Shown here in pieces: positions 17,833 through 26,810 of a stretch of 64,000 nt of DNA. The notes below the pieces were generated by a model that made no database searches, was not told the DNA's origin, and saw nothing but the letters and a program-made list of their open reading frames with translations. The stretch spans positions 1 to 64,000 of the forward strand of contig CAKROE010000007.1 in assembly GCA_934371915.1 (NCBI GenBank), written 5' to 3'. Both the position numbers and the translations under genes were made by a program. Each line of letters begins with the position of its first letter. Positions within the stretch are counted from its first letter, which is position 1. The DNA comes from an uncultured Blautia sp. (GTDB lineage: Bacteria > Bacillota > Clostridia > Lachnospirales > Lachnospiraceae).

Positions 17833-19215
17833 TTATCCGCGATTTAACGTTTTCATACAATAATCAAAAATTTTCAGATATGTTGCATTTGAATAATGCA
17901 GTCCATCATAAATACCGGCATTATGTCTGTTACTGATCCAGCCTTTTTTCAAAAGATTGGTACATGTATTGATATATGTGAAAGATTTATTCTTTCCACT
18001 GCACAGACTACGGTAAATCTTTGTATTAAATGCATCTACCTGCGCCTGTGTACGATTGCTGGCTCCTGCTTTTTTTATCATCGCTGTGTTGACCGGATTA
18101 ACTGATAAATAATACATTTTGCAATTATATCTTTTCAGATTTTTCGCAATAGTCTGCATATAGGTGATATAAGCTTCTGAATTTCCCAGATCATTTACCC
18201 CCAGATTCACCACAACTGCCTTACGCGCTGTCCTTGCCTGCTTTGAAACAGCCCTGAGCAGTTCCTTATAACCGGTACTCTTGAACCAGCTCAGTCCCTG
18301 CTGGCCTTTCGCCACAAACTGCACATTAGATGGAACCGCTCCGCCAAGAGCCAGTTTCGTATCAACCATTCTGGAATCGCCGACAAAATAAATACTGTCA
18401 TAAGATAACGCTGTCGTTATAGCCGATGGTGCATGATCCATAGAACCCTTATACACTACCATATAGTAGCTTCTCTTTCCCGATGGAATTTTGTCACCGG
18501 CCTTGAAATCAGATGCAGAAAGCGTTGATTTCCCCTTGGTTCTTGACCATCCAAGACACATGTCACCGTTTGTCATTGCCACTTCCGGGAATTTTGCTGT
18601 ACCGGAAGAAGAAACTGTCTTCCATATCTTTCCGTTATTTCTGCATAAAACAGTTCCGGATACTTTCTTCAGAACCGAATACAGTTTTATGTTGTTTTTT
18701 ACTCTGATATACTTACCACTTTTGTACGTAGCAGTTCCACCGGCCTTCGTTGACCAGCCCAAAAACTGATATGTCGCATTCGACGAACCTGCCGGCAACT
18801 TCACACGCTTTCCCGATGACACGGTCTGGCGCAGTTTTTTGTACTCTTTTTTACCGTTCGCTGTGTAATAACGTACGGTATATATCTTATACAGATTCAG
18901 GCAAAATTTTGTATTTCGGTTAATTGTAACTTTCTGACCCGGAGAGTATTTGTATTTCTTTCCGTTGATCATTGTCACCCATTTTGCTTCGTATCCTTTT
19001 CTGGATATTTTAGGTAACTGAACCTGCTCACCGGCATTCACAGTCTTCGACCATTTACGGTAATTTCCTGTAGAACTTCCCTTTGCATTGGCATAAGTCA
19101 CCTTATATGTAGTGGTATCTGCAGATACCATTCTCGTTCCTCCAAAAACAAGCAATACTGCCATAAACAGCAGAAGCAATCCTACATTTCGCCATTTTGC
19201 TGCATATTTTTTCAT
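17833..19215 (-). CDS. Secreted SGNH-hydrolase protein with InlB-type repeats (copy 1)
   Basis: A 460-residue exported protein with a signal peptide (about 1-32), three InlB-type repeats (about 37-245; the segment YQFLGWSTKAGGTATYKSG is the clearest), and a C-terminal SGNH domain with FVGDSRMVDT, VNLGVNDLGN and DGLHYSNATY. It is some 50 residues longer than its tandem paralogue because it carries one more repeat. The catalytic domains of the two share long identical runs, such as YYLSVNPVN versus YYMSVNPVN. It lies 45 bp behind glf, within the same operon. Possible roles are removal of O-acyl groups added by the nearby MBOAT or acyltransferase proteins. Confidence 0.86.
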   Translation of the reverse strand: MKKYAAKWRNVGLLLLFMAVLLVFGGTRMVSADTTTYKVTYANAKGSSTGNYRKWSKTVNAGEQVQLPKISRKGYEAKWVTMINGKKYKYSPGQKVTINRNTKFCLNLYKIYTVRYYTANGKKEYKKLRQTVSSGKRVKLPAGSSNATYQFLGWSTKAGGTATYKSGKYIRVKNNIKLYSVLKKVSGTVLCRNNGKIWKTVSSSGTAKFPEVAMTNGDMCLGWSRTKGKSTLSASDFKAGDKIPSGKRSYYMVVYKGSMDHAPSAITTALSYDSIYFVGDSRMVDTKLALGGAVPSNVQFVAKGQQGLSWFKSTGYKELLRAVSKQARTARKAVVVNLGVNDLGNSEAYITYMQTIAKNLKRYNCKMYYLSVNPVNTAMIKKAGASNRTQAQVDAFNTKIYRSLCSGKNKSFTYINTCTNLLKKGWISNRHNAGIYDGLHYSNATYLKIFDYCMKTLNRG

Positions 19216-19259
19216 AAAATCTCCTCTTTCAACCTATCCTCGCCAGTAACCCGCCTCAC

Positions 19260-20384
19260 TCAGGCAAGCTCCTTTTCACACATATCCAAAGCAGATGCAA
19301 TTACTGCATCCATATCATAATACTTGTATTCGCCCAGTCTTCCGCCAAATACTACATGATCTTCTGCCTGAGCAAGTTCTTTGTATTTTGCGTAGAGTGC
19401 ACCATTCTTCTCATCGTTGACCGGATAATACGGCTCATCTCCCGGCTTCCATTCAGAACTGTACTCACGGCTGATCACAGTCTTCGGCAGATCATTTCCA
19501 TCTGCATCTTTTCCAAATTCAAACCACTTGTGCTCAATGATTCTTGTCCACGGTGTTTCTCTGTCCGTGTAATTAACTGCCGCATTTCCCTGGAAATTTG
19601 GCTTGTCCAGAAGTTCTGTCTCAAAACGTACAGAACGATATTCCAGATATCCCATAGAATAACCAAAGTATGCATCGATCGGACCTGTATAAATTACTTT
19701 ATCTGCAAGTGCATCGTACTCTGCTTTTTTCTCCAGATAATCTTCTCCAAGACGTATTTCCACACCATCCAGCATATTGGCAACCATCTGTGTATATCCG
19801 CCTACCGGAATCCCCTGATAAAGTGCATTAAAGTAGTTGTTGTCAAAAGTAAGTCTTACCGGAAGACGCTTGATGATAAATGCCGGAAGATCCTTGCATT
19901 CACGTCCCCACTGCTTCTCTGTGTAACCTTTGATCAGTTTCTCAAAGATATCACGTCCTACAAGGGAAATTGCCTGCTCTTCCAGATTCTTCGGTTCTGT
20001 AATACCTGCTTCTTTCTTCTGCTCTTCAATCTTTGCTGCCGCCTCTTCCGGTGTCACAACGCCCCACATTTTATTAAATGTGTACATATTAAACGGAAGT
20101 GAGTAAAGTTCTCCGTGATAATTCGCTACCGGGCTGTTCGTGAAACGGTTAAACTCCGCAAACTGAGTAATGTAGTTCCAGACTTTTTTATTATTTGTAT
20201 GGAAAATATGTGCGCCATACTTGTGCACATGAATCCCCTCTACATCTTCTGTAAAAACATTTCCCGCAATGTTCGGTCGCTTATCAATCACCAGAACAGA
20301 TTTGCCTGCTTTCTTTGCTTCGTGCGCAAATACTGCACCATACAATCCCGCACCTACTACCAGATAATCATATTTCTTACTCAT
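19260..20384 (-). CDS. glf: UDP-galactopyranose mutase
   Basis: A 374-residue cytosolic flavoenzyme that interconverts UDP-galactopyranose and UDP-galactofuranose. The FAD-binding start (YLVVGAGLYGAVFAHEAKKAG), the HKYGAHIFHTNNKKVW segment, the GYTEKQWG motif and the C-terminal GRLGEYKYYDMD are all typical. Length is normal. It implies that the local surface polymer contains galactofuranose. A sigmaA-type promoter is seen upstream at 20468-20496, so it probably leads the glf-SGNH-SGNH-tagD-MBOAT-DltD transcript. Confidence 0.97.
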   Translation of the reverse strand: MSKKYDYLVVGAGLYGAVFAHEAKKAGKSVLVIDKRPNIAGNVFTEDVEGIHVHKYGAHIFHTNNKKVWNYITQFAEFNRFTNSPVANYHGELYSLPFNMYTFNKMWGVVTPEEAAAKIEEQKKEAGITEPKNLEEQAISLVGRDIFEKLIKGYTEKQWGRECKDLPAFIIKRLPVRLTFDNNYFNALYQGIPVGGYTQMVANMLDGVEIRLGEDYLEKKAEYDALADKVIYTGPIDAYFGYSMGYLEYRSVRFETELLDKPNFQGNAAVNYTDRETPWTRIIEHKWFEFGKDADGNDLPKTVISREYSSEWKPGDEPYYPVNDEKNGALYAKYKELAQAEDHVVFGGRLGEYKYYDMDAVIASALDMCEKELA

Positions 20385-20467
20385 ATCTTCTCCTCTTTTA
20401 CTCCATAGATAATTTTATTATAGTTCTTTTGATTTTACAGTTGTAATTTCATTTTTCCAGTTTCTAT

Positions 20468-20496
20468 ATGATAACACGATTTTATTTTTCCGTAAA
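20468..20496 (-). promoter_or_regulatory. Likely promoter of the glf operon
   Basis: On the minus strand TTTACG (20496-20491) and TATCAT (20473-20468) are separated by 17 bp. It lies between the terminator of the upstream glycosyltransferase block and the glf start at 20384. The -35 match is modest. Confidence 0.5.
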
Positions 20497-20523
20497 GGAA
20501 AAACAATATTTTTGAAATAACGT

Positions 20524-20557
20524 ACAAAGGCCACTGCATTTTTATGCAATAGCCCTG
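20524..20557 (-). terminator. Terminator after the acyltransferase of the glycosyltransferase block
   Basis: On the minus strand GGCTATTGCAT pairs with ATGCAGTGGCC (two G-U pairs) around a four-A loop, followed by TTTGT. It separates the 20565-26516 block from the glf operon. Confidence 0.75.
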
Positions 20558-20564
20558 AATTTTA

Positions 20565-21659
20565 TCATTTTAATTCTTTTATTTTCAAACAACCTTTATA
20601 TAATCCATTATAAATGCAGTTAATAATAAAGGATAATCCCATCGAACATATAAATACAAGAGGAACCATAATAAAAATGTATTCCAGTCTGTGTGGCACA
20701 TATGATATTTTATTATTCAAAATTGTATAAAACATATTATCATATATTGATGACACCAGATAAATTCCAAGGCACAATCCCGAAACAAATTTGAATATTC
20801 CTTTAATTCTGTCCGACATTTTACTATAATCAAACTTCAAAAGTAAATCAAACACCAGAATTGCAAGTATTACTGTAAAAAGTGAATAATATCCATTCCA
20901 TGGACTTTCAACTAATTTAGTATTATAACTTCTCCAATATGTATATGTTCCGAAAACAATATCTACCAATATAATAAGCAACACCGAACTTTTTTTCTTA
21001 ATCTGCAATTTGTACTCTCTTAAATAGCAGCCTATAAAAAAATACATAATCGGATAGATTGTACTCCATTTATCTGGTATCAGTTTTACATACTCTGTAT
21101 TTATAGATGGCTGTTGCCACCACCCTGGATATCTGAATTTATATACATTCACAACTGAAGGTAAAGACGTCACAAGAATCAGTGAACATACTAATACCGT
21201 TTTCCACTTCTTATCAGGTAAGGCATTCCATAACATGCCCAAAAATGGAATTAGAAGTGCCAATCCAATATACATCTCCACATACCAGGAGTATTTTGCT
21301 GACTTAAATGCCAGAATTCCTTTAATACAATCAAGTAATGTCCTATTTTGATGTAAATATATTACATTATATATTTCACACATTATACTGGCCAATATAT
21401 ATATAACAATAATTTTTATCCTTTTTATATAATACAAACGATTCAGTGTTACCTTGTTCATCAAATACCCTGACAACATCAAAAACAAAGGGACACATAT
21501 CATGCATGCACATCTGATCATGACCATTACATACATTCTTTTTCCATGAATATCAACAGAATATGCCCCTCCATTTAAGAGGAAATGTACCGACACAACC
21601 AAATAGCACGCAAAACATCGTATCACGTCCGCTGCCGGATTACGCATTTTTTTATTCAT
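20565..21659 (-). CDS. Acyltransferase 3 family membrane protein
   Basis: A 364-residue protein with about ten hydrophobic helices and the acyltransferase-3 pattern: an early His after a hydrophobic stretch (CYLVVSVHFLLNGG, residues 17-30) and an Arg/Pro-Leu-Phe-Leu-Met-Leu-Ser-Gly-Tyr segment (VPLFLMLSGYLMNK). Such proteins O-acetylate or O-succinylate glycans. It starts three bases after the GtrII-like gene and is probably co-translated with it. The substrate is likely the same surface polysaccharide; the acyl group is unknown. Confidence 0.85.
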   Translation of the reverse strand: MNKKMRNPAADVIRCFACYLVVSVHFLLNGGAYSVDIHGKRMYVMVMIRCACMICVPLFLMLSGYLMNKVTLNRLYYIKRIKIIVIYILASIMCEIYNVIYLHQNRTLLDCIKGILAFKSAKYSWYVEMYIGLALLIPFLGMLWNALPDKKWKTVLVCSLILVTSLPSVVNVYKFRYPGWWQQPSINTEYVKLIPDKWSTIYPIMYFFIGCYLREYKLQIKKKSSVLLIILVDIVFGTYTYWRSYNTKLVESPWNGYYSLFTVILAILVFDLLLKFDYSKMSDRIKGIFKFVSGLCLGIYLVSSIYDNMFYTILNNKISYVPHRLEYIFIMVPLVFICSMGLSFIINCIYNGLYKGCLKIKELK

Positions 21660-21661
21660 CT

Positions 21662-23212
21662 CTACTGCCCTCTTTTTACTACAACAACTCCATCAATCAC
21701 TGCAATGGATCCAGAATCAGGGTACGATGGCATATCTTTCGTTTCAACCTCCAGTTTCTGTAACATTTCATCCGATACAGTTTCATAAGTATATCCCAAA
21801 TAGTTTGACATAAACCAGTCTCTGGAATAACGATTTATTAATATCGATGTATGTCCTCCATACCAAAACGGCGTATTCTGCCAGGAATTCGAGAACGAAT
21901 CATCCTCATAATTTTCGCCGATAAATGCAACCGGATATTTGTCTGAATATCCATCTACACTTTTTATCCTTGTTACTAGTGTCTCAAAATACGCAACTGT
22001 TTGCTCTGTTGTCCAGTATCCAGACATATAATTACCATTCGCCTGCCAGATAAAGTTTATTATAAGCAGTAATGATGCCAGTAATACAATCCATTCTCCA
22101 CATCCCTTTAACTTTGCGCATACTCCTGACAATTTCAGTGGATATAACTCATTTAAAACAATCGGAGTAAAAAACAAAACAGCCATACCATATACCATTA
22201 AGCAATAAATATCACTTCCCGGACACATTATTTCTATACTGTCTGCCGCAATCATCAAAAATACGCCTAACATTAAAACACTAATTATATTACTTAATCT
22301 TTTTTTGTTAGTGATCATATAGACAACAACAAAAAGCAAACTACCTATCATCAAAATCAGAACTGCATCTCTTACTATTTTCGTAGTTGTAATAGAAAAA
22401 TAATTTGATTTATATAAAAATGCACAATTTTTTATAATTTTCTTTATAATTCCCGGAAGTTCTTTCAGTTCAATACGCCCCATAGAATTAATACCCTGAT
22501 AAGTATCAAGAACCACATTGTCCTTCCACAAGAAAAAATTTAATATTGCAAAGTAACCGAGCAAACCTCCCAGAATAACTCCAACACTTTTTATACCATT
22601 AACAATTGTCCTATATAAATTCCATTCCTCACGAATGCACTTTGTCAATAAAAGTAATACAAATAGTGCAATCGTCCATGGCAAATATGCCTGATAAATT
22701 CCCATTGAAAACGCAATACACAATATTGCCGGAATAAAACCATACTTATATTTTTTGTATAAATAAACAGCTAACGTTGCGGCACATATTGCCAGCCCAT
22801 AATATGGTGCTGTAAACGAAAAAAACATCAAACTGACAATAGATGGAAATGTAATTACAATTCCACCAATCAATACACAGCTCAGCATACTTTTAACATC
22901 ATATATATTGACTATAATACAAGCAGATACGCTTATTAACACTATAGTCAAAATTCCATTTAAAAATGTTAAATTATATACTCCCCATATTTTATGCCAT
23001 TTATCATTAACTAAATATAACACCCACCTTCCTGACGGAAGATCTGCTCCTGCTCTAAATGGTGTAAATCTAATATTGTCATGATTATTTAATACATTTG
23101 CCAACACAAAAAAATGTGTAAATAAACCAATAATCAATGTCCAAATAAATGTTATCTTAAATCTTTTATCTATTTTTTTATATAGTTTTTTTAATATATT
23201 CTGTGGTTCCAT
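21662..23212 (-). CDS. GtrII-like membrane glucosyltransferase
   Basis: A 516-residue polytopic membrane protein. The N-terminal signature, with NHDN just after the first helix (residues 43-46) and GRWVLYL (about 61-67), is that of the GtrII-type family, which transfers a sugar from an undecaprenyl-phosphate donor to a polymer outside the membrane. A loop with conserved polar residues follows the last helix (about 400-510). A GtrB-like donor synthase is encoded about 5 kb away at 28582, which supports the assignment. The sugar is probably glucose or galactose, but this is not shown. Confidence 0.75.
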   Translation of the reverse strand: MEPQNILKKLYKKIDKRFKITFIWTLIIGLFTHFFVLANVLNNHDNIRFTPFRAGADLPSGRWVLYLVNDKWHKIWGVYNLTFLNGILTIVLISVSACIIVNIYDVKSMLSCVLIGGIVITFPSIVSLMFFSFTAPYYGLAICAATLAVYLYKKYKYGFIPAILCIAFSMGIYQAYLPWTIALFVLLLLTKCIREEWNLYRTIVNGIKSVGVILGGLLGYFAILNFFLWKDNVVLDTYQGINSMGRIELKELPGIIKKIIKNCAFLYKSNYFSITTTKIVRDAVLILMIGSLLFVVVYMITNKKRLSNIISVLMLGVFLMIAADSIEIMCPGSDIYCLMVYGMAVLFFTPIVLNELYPLKLSGVCAKLKGCGEWIVLLASLLLIINFIWQANGNYMSGYWTTEQTVAYFETLVTRIKSVDGYSDKYPVAFIGENYEDDSFSNSWQNTPFWYGGHTSILINRYSRDWFMSNYLGYTYETVSDEMLQKLEVETKDMPSYPDSGSIAVIDGVVVVKRGQ

Positions 23213-23235
23213 TCTATTTTCTCATCCCTACAGTT

Positions 23236-24225
23236 TTATAAGTCATTTTTATATCTTTCAAACGGTGTCGTAAAAATCCTCAAAAACTGACTGTACTCCT
23301 TCTGACTATAAAAATACGCTCGATCATGACGTGTAATATCGAATCTCTCAAACCCCTCTTTTTTCAAAAGATTATATGTTTTTTCGTAAGCATCTCCCGT
23401 CATTGTGTTTAACTGCCACAAAGAAAAGTTAAGTGCCCAATTGACAAATGCCCGTTCCATTCTTTCATATAAACGTCTGTTCTTTAATTCTTTCTGCATT
23501 TCCAGAAGCGCTATATAAAAACAATTCCATGATTTTTCTCTCGTTCGCGATAATGATGTTTTTATATTTACTCTCTGATGAATGAGTATTTTATCTACCG
23601 TTACAATTCTTTTTGCACATGCAAGCGCAATAAATACAAAAAGCATATCATTCGTGGTTCTGAGATTCTGATACTCAATTCCAATCCTCTGAATATATTC
23701 TCTCTTGTACAGCTTATCCCACGGCCATCCATTAAACATTCTGAAAATATTATCTCTCACATCTTCATCACATGCTGCAAATGGCTCTCTCTCCGGAAAA
23801 TATTGTTTTCGAAATGCCCATGTACATTTTTTATATGTTTTTTCTGTATAATCATAAAGGTCTGCATTAAACACGCAAACTTCTGCATCCTTAGCACGTG
23901 CCGCATTATATGCCTCTTCCAGCATATTCTCCTCAAAAAAATCATCGGCATCGAGAAAAGCCAGGTATTCTCCCTGCGCAATGGCCATTCCATTATTTCT
24001 TGCTGCACCAGCGCCCTGATTTTCCTGATCTATAACTTTAATACGACTGTCCTTTTTTTCGTATTCTTTCAGAATCTCCAGTGACTTATCACTCGATCCA
24101 TCATTAACACAAATAATTTCTATATCACGTAATGTCTGACTCAACAGGCTGTCCAGCCCCTGTTGTAAAAATTCCGCCGCATTATATACAGGTATGATTA
24201 CTGATACTTTAAAAATATTATTCAT
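23236..24225 (-). CDS. Family 2 glycosyltransferase
   Basis: A 329-residue GT-A glycosyltransferase. Motifs: KVSVIIPVYNAAEFLQQGLDSL at the N terminus (shown here to residue 28), CVNDGSSDKSLEIL, the ENQGAGAARNNGMAIAQG stretch, and the metal motif FLDADDFFE. Unlike its neighbours it lacks the basic amphipathic C-terminal tail. It is the last of three consecutive GT2 genes before the GtrII-like gene. Sugar specificity cannot be read from the sequence. Confidence 0.9.
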   Translation of the reverse strand: MNNIFKVSVIIPVYNAAEFLQQGLDSLLSQTLRDIEIICVNDGSSDKSLEILKEYEKKDSRIKVIDQENQGAGAARNNGMAIAQGEYLAFLDADDFFEENMLEEAYNAARAKDAEVCVFNADLYDYTEKTYKKCTWAFRKQYFPEREPFAACDEDVRDNIFRMFNGWPWDKLYKREYIQRIGIEYQNLRTTNDMLFVFIALACAKRIVTVDKILIHQRVNIKTSLSRTREKSWNCFYIALLEMQKELKNRRLYERMERAFVNWALNFSLWQLNTMTGDAYEKTYNLLKKEGFERFDITRHDRAYFYSQKEYSQFLRIFTTPFERYKNDL

Positions 24226-24237
24226 TTTTATTCCTCT

Positions 24238-25383
24238 TTATTTGCGAAGTGCCTTTTTTATTTTTCTTGGAATACACGTAATAGCTCTACCAACCTTTAA
24301 GGATGTAGAGTTTTCCATATCATCGAGTTTTTTCTGCAATTTTTTAGACTTTTTCCAGAATTTATTTGCTGCAATTGATAATTCTTCTACACTTCCATAT
24401 TTCTTCAGTTCACCACGACAGGTATCATCAAAATAACCATCCATATCATCTATAACTCTATTAGCATTTTCCCATGCCTTGTCTGTAAAATATGACTTAT
24501 CAAACAATCCCTTTTCTCTCGCCTCTGCCAGTTCTTTATGCATTGTCAGCAAAAATGCATATTTATATTCCAGTGCCAGTCTGAACAGATTCCAACGATA
24601 GGATTCATATTTTAAGGAAATTACAAGCTTATCAACCTTTTCTTTCACTTCTGGATTAGCCATAAGGAACTTATCTATTGATACATATTCATCACACAGG
24701 CAATAAATTTTAGCAGCAGATTTCACAGATGAATTAGCATTATCTGTTCGATAATGTAAATATGCATCCTTTACTAGGACTGCCCGTTCTGCACTCGCCC
24801 ATACCTTAAATGCGAATCCCAGATCCTGATAAGATGCTCCTGGTGTTTCAGCAAAGCGAACATTCTTTTCTAATAGCATTTCTCTGCGGTAAATCCCTGA
24901 CCAAATAGAAGCTCTTACCCGAAAAATATCCTGATGATCAACCGGTTTAAAAACTTTGTCATATAAGTCATATTCTTTCAGCACTTCAAAATACGTACTC
25001 TGTGGTTCCGGCTGTGATACATACGTGTAATAATTTGCTTTCACAACATCTGCGTTACATCTTTTTGCAACCGCATACAGTTCTTCAAACATATTTAAAT
25101 CTGCAAAATCGTCTGTTTCAACAATTCCAATATATTCTCCTGTTGCATTATCAATTCCCACATTCATACTATGACCATACCCTGAATTAGCTTTATGAAT
25201 CACCTTGATTCTGCTATCCTTTTCAGCATACTCATCTAAGATATCACCTGTAGAATCTTTCGAACCATCATCTATACAAATAATCTCGATATCTTCCAGT
25301 GTCTGGTTTACAACACTGTTCATACACTCTCTTAGAAATTTTTCCACATTACATGCCGGCATTAATATTGATACTTTAGGCAT
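24238..25383 (-). CDS. Family 2 glycosyltransferase with amphipathic tail
   Basis: A 381-residue GT2 enzyme. The N terminus (PKVSILMPACNVEKFLRECM), CIDDGSKDSTGDIL and the ETDDFAD motif in place of D-x-D mark the catalytic domain. The last 30 residues contain TSLKVGRAITCIPRKIKKALRK in form, shared with two other GT2 proteins here. The ATG at 25383 has GGAGG eight bases away; a longer frame to 25401 is unlikely. Its start lies 15 bp after the end of the preceding gene. The domain between the catalytic core and tail is of unknown role. Confidence 0.9.
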   Translation of the reverse strand: MPKVSILMPACNVEKFLRECMNSVVNQTLEDIEIICIDDGSKDSTGDILDEYAEKDSRIKVIHKANSGYGHSMNVGIDNATGEYIGIVETDDFADLNMFEELYAVAKRCNADVVKANYYTYVSQPEPQSTYFEVLKEYDLYDKVFKPVDHQDIFRVRASIWSGIYRREMLLEKNVRFAETPGASYQDLGFAFKVWASAERAVLVKDAYLHYRTDNANSSVKSAAKIYCLCDEYVSIDKFLMANPEVKEKVDKLVISLKYESYRWNLFRLALEYKYAFLLTMHKELAEAREKGLFDKSYFTDKAWENANRVIDDMDGYFDDTCRGELKKYGSVEELSIAANKFWKKSKKLQKKLDDMENSTSLKVGRAITCIPRKIKKALRK

Positions 25384-25397
25384 CTCGAAATCCTCCC

Positions 25398-26516
25398 TCA
25401 TCGCACTTTATTCACAATTTTTTTCACAGTCAATTTGCATGTATAAGTAAATCCATGTTGTTTCCAACATTTAATTCCACCCTTAATAAGCCGCGCGGGT
25501 AAGGTTATTTTTCTTCCAATCTTATATGACTTTGACTGCTTTATTTTCTTCAATTGCCGTTTTAATTTGTTGGTTTCATTCTTTTTATCATTTGCCGCTT
25601 TGACAAGTATTCCACTCATAAAACATCTTTCATATGCCGTACAGGAATTCAAAAATCTTTCTTTCTCGCTTTGAGGAATCTGCATGTATATTCTTTGAAC
25701 ATGTTTCGCCAACAACCAAAGAATATTATCTATTTCACGATTTGTTTCAATGTCCTGAACATGCAGCTCTCCCACTACTTTCATCTGATCCATCAGGCAG
25801 CAAAAATATCCTTCCAGATTCTTCCAGTTTTCCTGTCTGGTCATAATTGACTGTTCTCTCACTCTTCTGTAAAAATAGATATCCTTCACGCAAAAAACAC
25901 GCTGCGCCTGTAATAGTGTTTTAAAAGTAAAACAATTATCTTCGTGAAGAATCCCATTGTAAAATCGAATATTTTTTTCATCAAGGAACTCTCTTCGGAC
26001 AATCTGAAGACATGCAGAAGACAGATAATCTTTGTTTTTTCTAAGTTCAACAAGCATTTGCTCCCCTGTTAATACTTTTTCATAATCACCCTTTCGATAA
26101 TATGCATTAGCAAATGCTCCATGCTTTTCTGTCAATTCCTCATTCTCATAAAAACTTGTACCTGAAAAATACAGCACATCCAGATTTTTAGCCTCACATA
26201 CATCCCATAATTCTTCCAGCGCAAATGATGTGAGCAAATCATCACTATCCATAAAATACACATATTTTCCACAAGCCTGATCAAGTGCTGCATTTCTTGC
26301 AGCAGATAAACCTCCATTTATCTGATCAATCACCTTTATCTGTTCATGCTGTTTTTCATATCTTCTTAATATTTCCAGAGAAGTATCTGTCGATCCATCA
26401 TTTACACATATTATTTCCAGATCACCAACAATAGACTGTGCCAGAATTGAATCCAGACATTCCTCTATATATTTTTCTGTATTCCACACCGGAATAACTA
26501 CTGAAACCTTTTTCAT
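25398..26516 (-). CDS. Family 2 glycosyltransferase with amphipathic tail
   Basis: A 372-residue GT2 enzyme with VSVVIPVWNTEKYIEECLDS at the start, CVNDGSTDTSLEIL, and the metal motif FMDSDDLL. It is close in layout to the GT2 at 541-1800: the same order of catalytic domain, an HEDNCFTFKTLL segment, a basic linker and a tail (KSYKIGRKITLPARLIK). It opens the minus-strand glycan block and has AGGGAG before the ATG. A role in building the same polysaccharide as the following genes is inferred. Confidence 0.9.
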   Translation of the reverse strand: MKKVSVVIPVWNTEKYIEECLDSILAQSIVGDLEIICVNDGSTDTSLEILRRYEKQHEQIKVIDQINGGLSAARNAALDQACGKYVYFMDSDDLLTSFALEELWDVCEAKNLDVLYFSGTSFYENEELTEKHGAFANAYYRKGDYEKVLTGEQMLVELRKNKDYLSSACLQIVRREFLDEKNIRFYNGILHEDNCFTFKTLLQAQRVFCVKDIYFYRRVREQSIMTRQENWKNLEGYFCCLMDQMKVVGELHVQDIETNREIDNILWLLAKHVQRIYMQIPQSEKERFLNSCTAYERCFMSGILVKAANDKKNETNKLKRQLKKIKQSKSYKIGRKITLPARLIKGGIKCWKQHGFTYTCKLTVKKIVNKVR

Positions 26517-26810
26517 TCTACGTTCTCCCTAATTACATCACGTCATAGTTAATTTAAATTATAACACATTCTCCCCTTTCATTGCAAATTTATATAGAAA
26601 ATATTCGATATTCTTAATGTGAATGAAATTCCCCCAAAATATTAGTGCTTTTTCCCTCAATATATTGTATACTTTTAATTTAGGAAACTCGCATGCATCT
26701 AGTGTTAATTTTCCATATAAAAATTAAACATGCTGTACTCTTGTATGTATCTTTGGAGACAAAATTCTAAATAATCACATAAATTATACTAATAAGGAAA
26801 GGTATTCGTA
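26517..26810. other. AT-rich intergenic region between divergent glycan genes
   Basis: A 294-bp gap between the divergently transcribed genes at 26516 (minus) and 26811 (plus). It is very AT-rich and must hold promoters for both directions, but I see no pair of boxes good enough to call. No reading frame, tRNA or strong inverted repeat is apparent. Confidence 0.6.
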
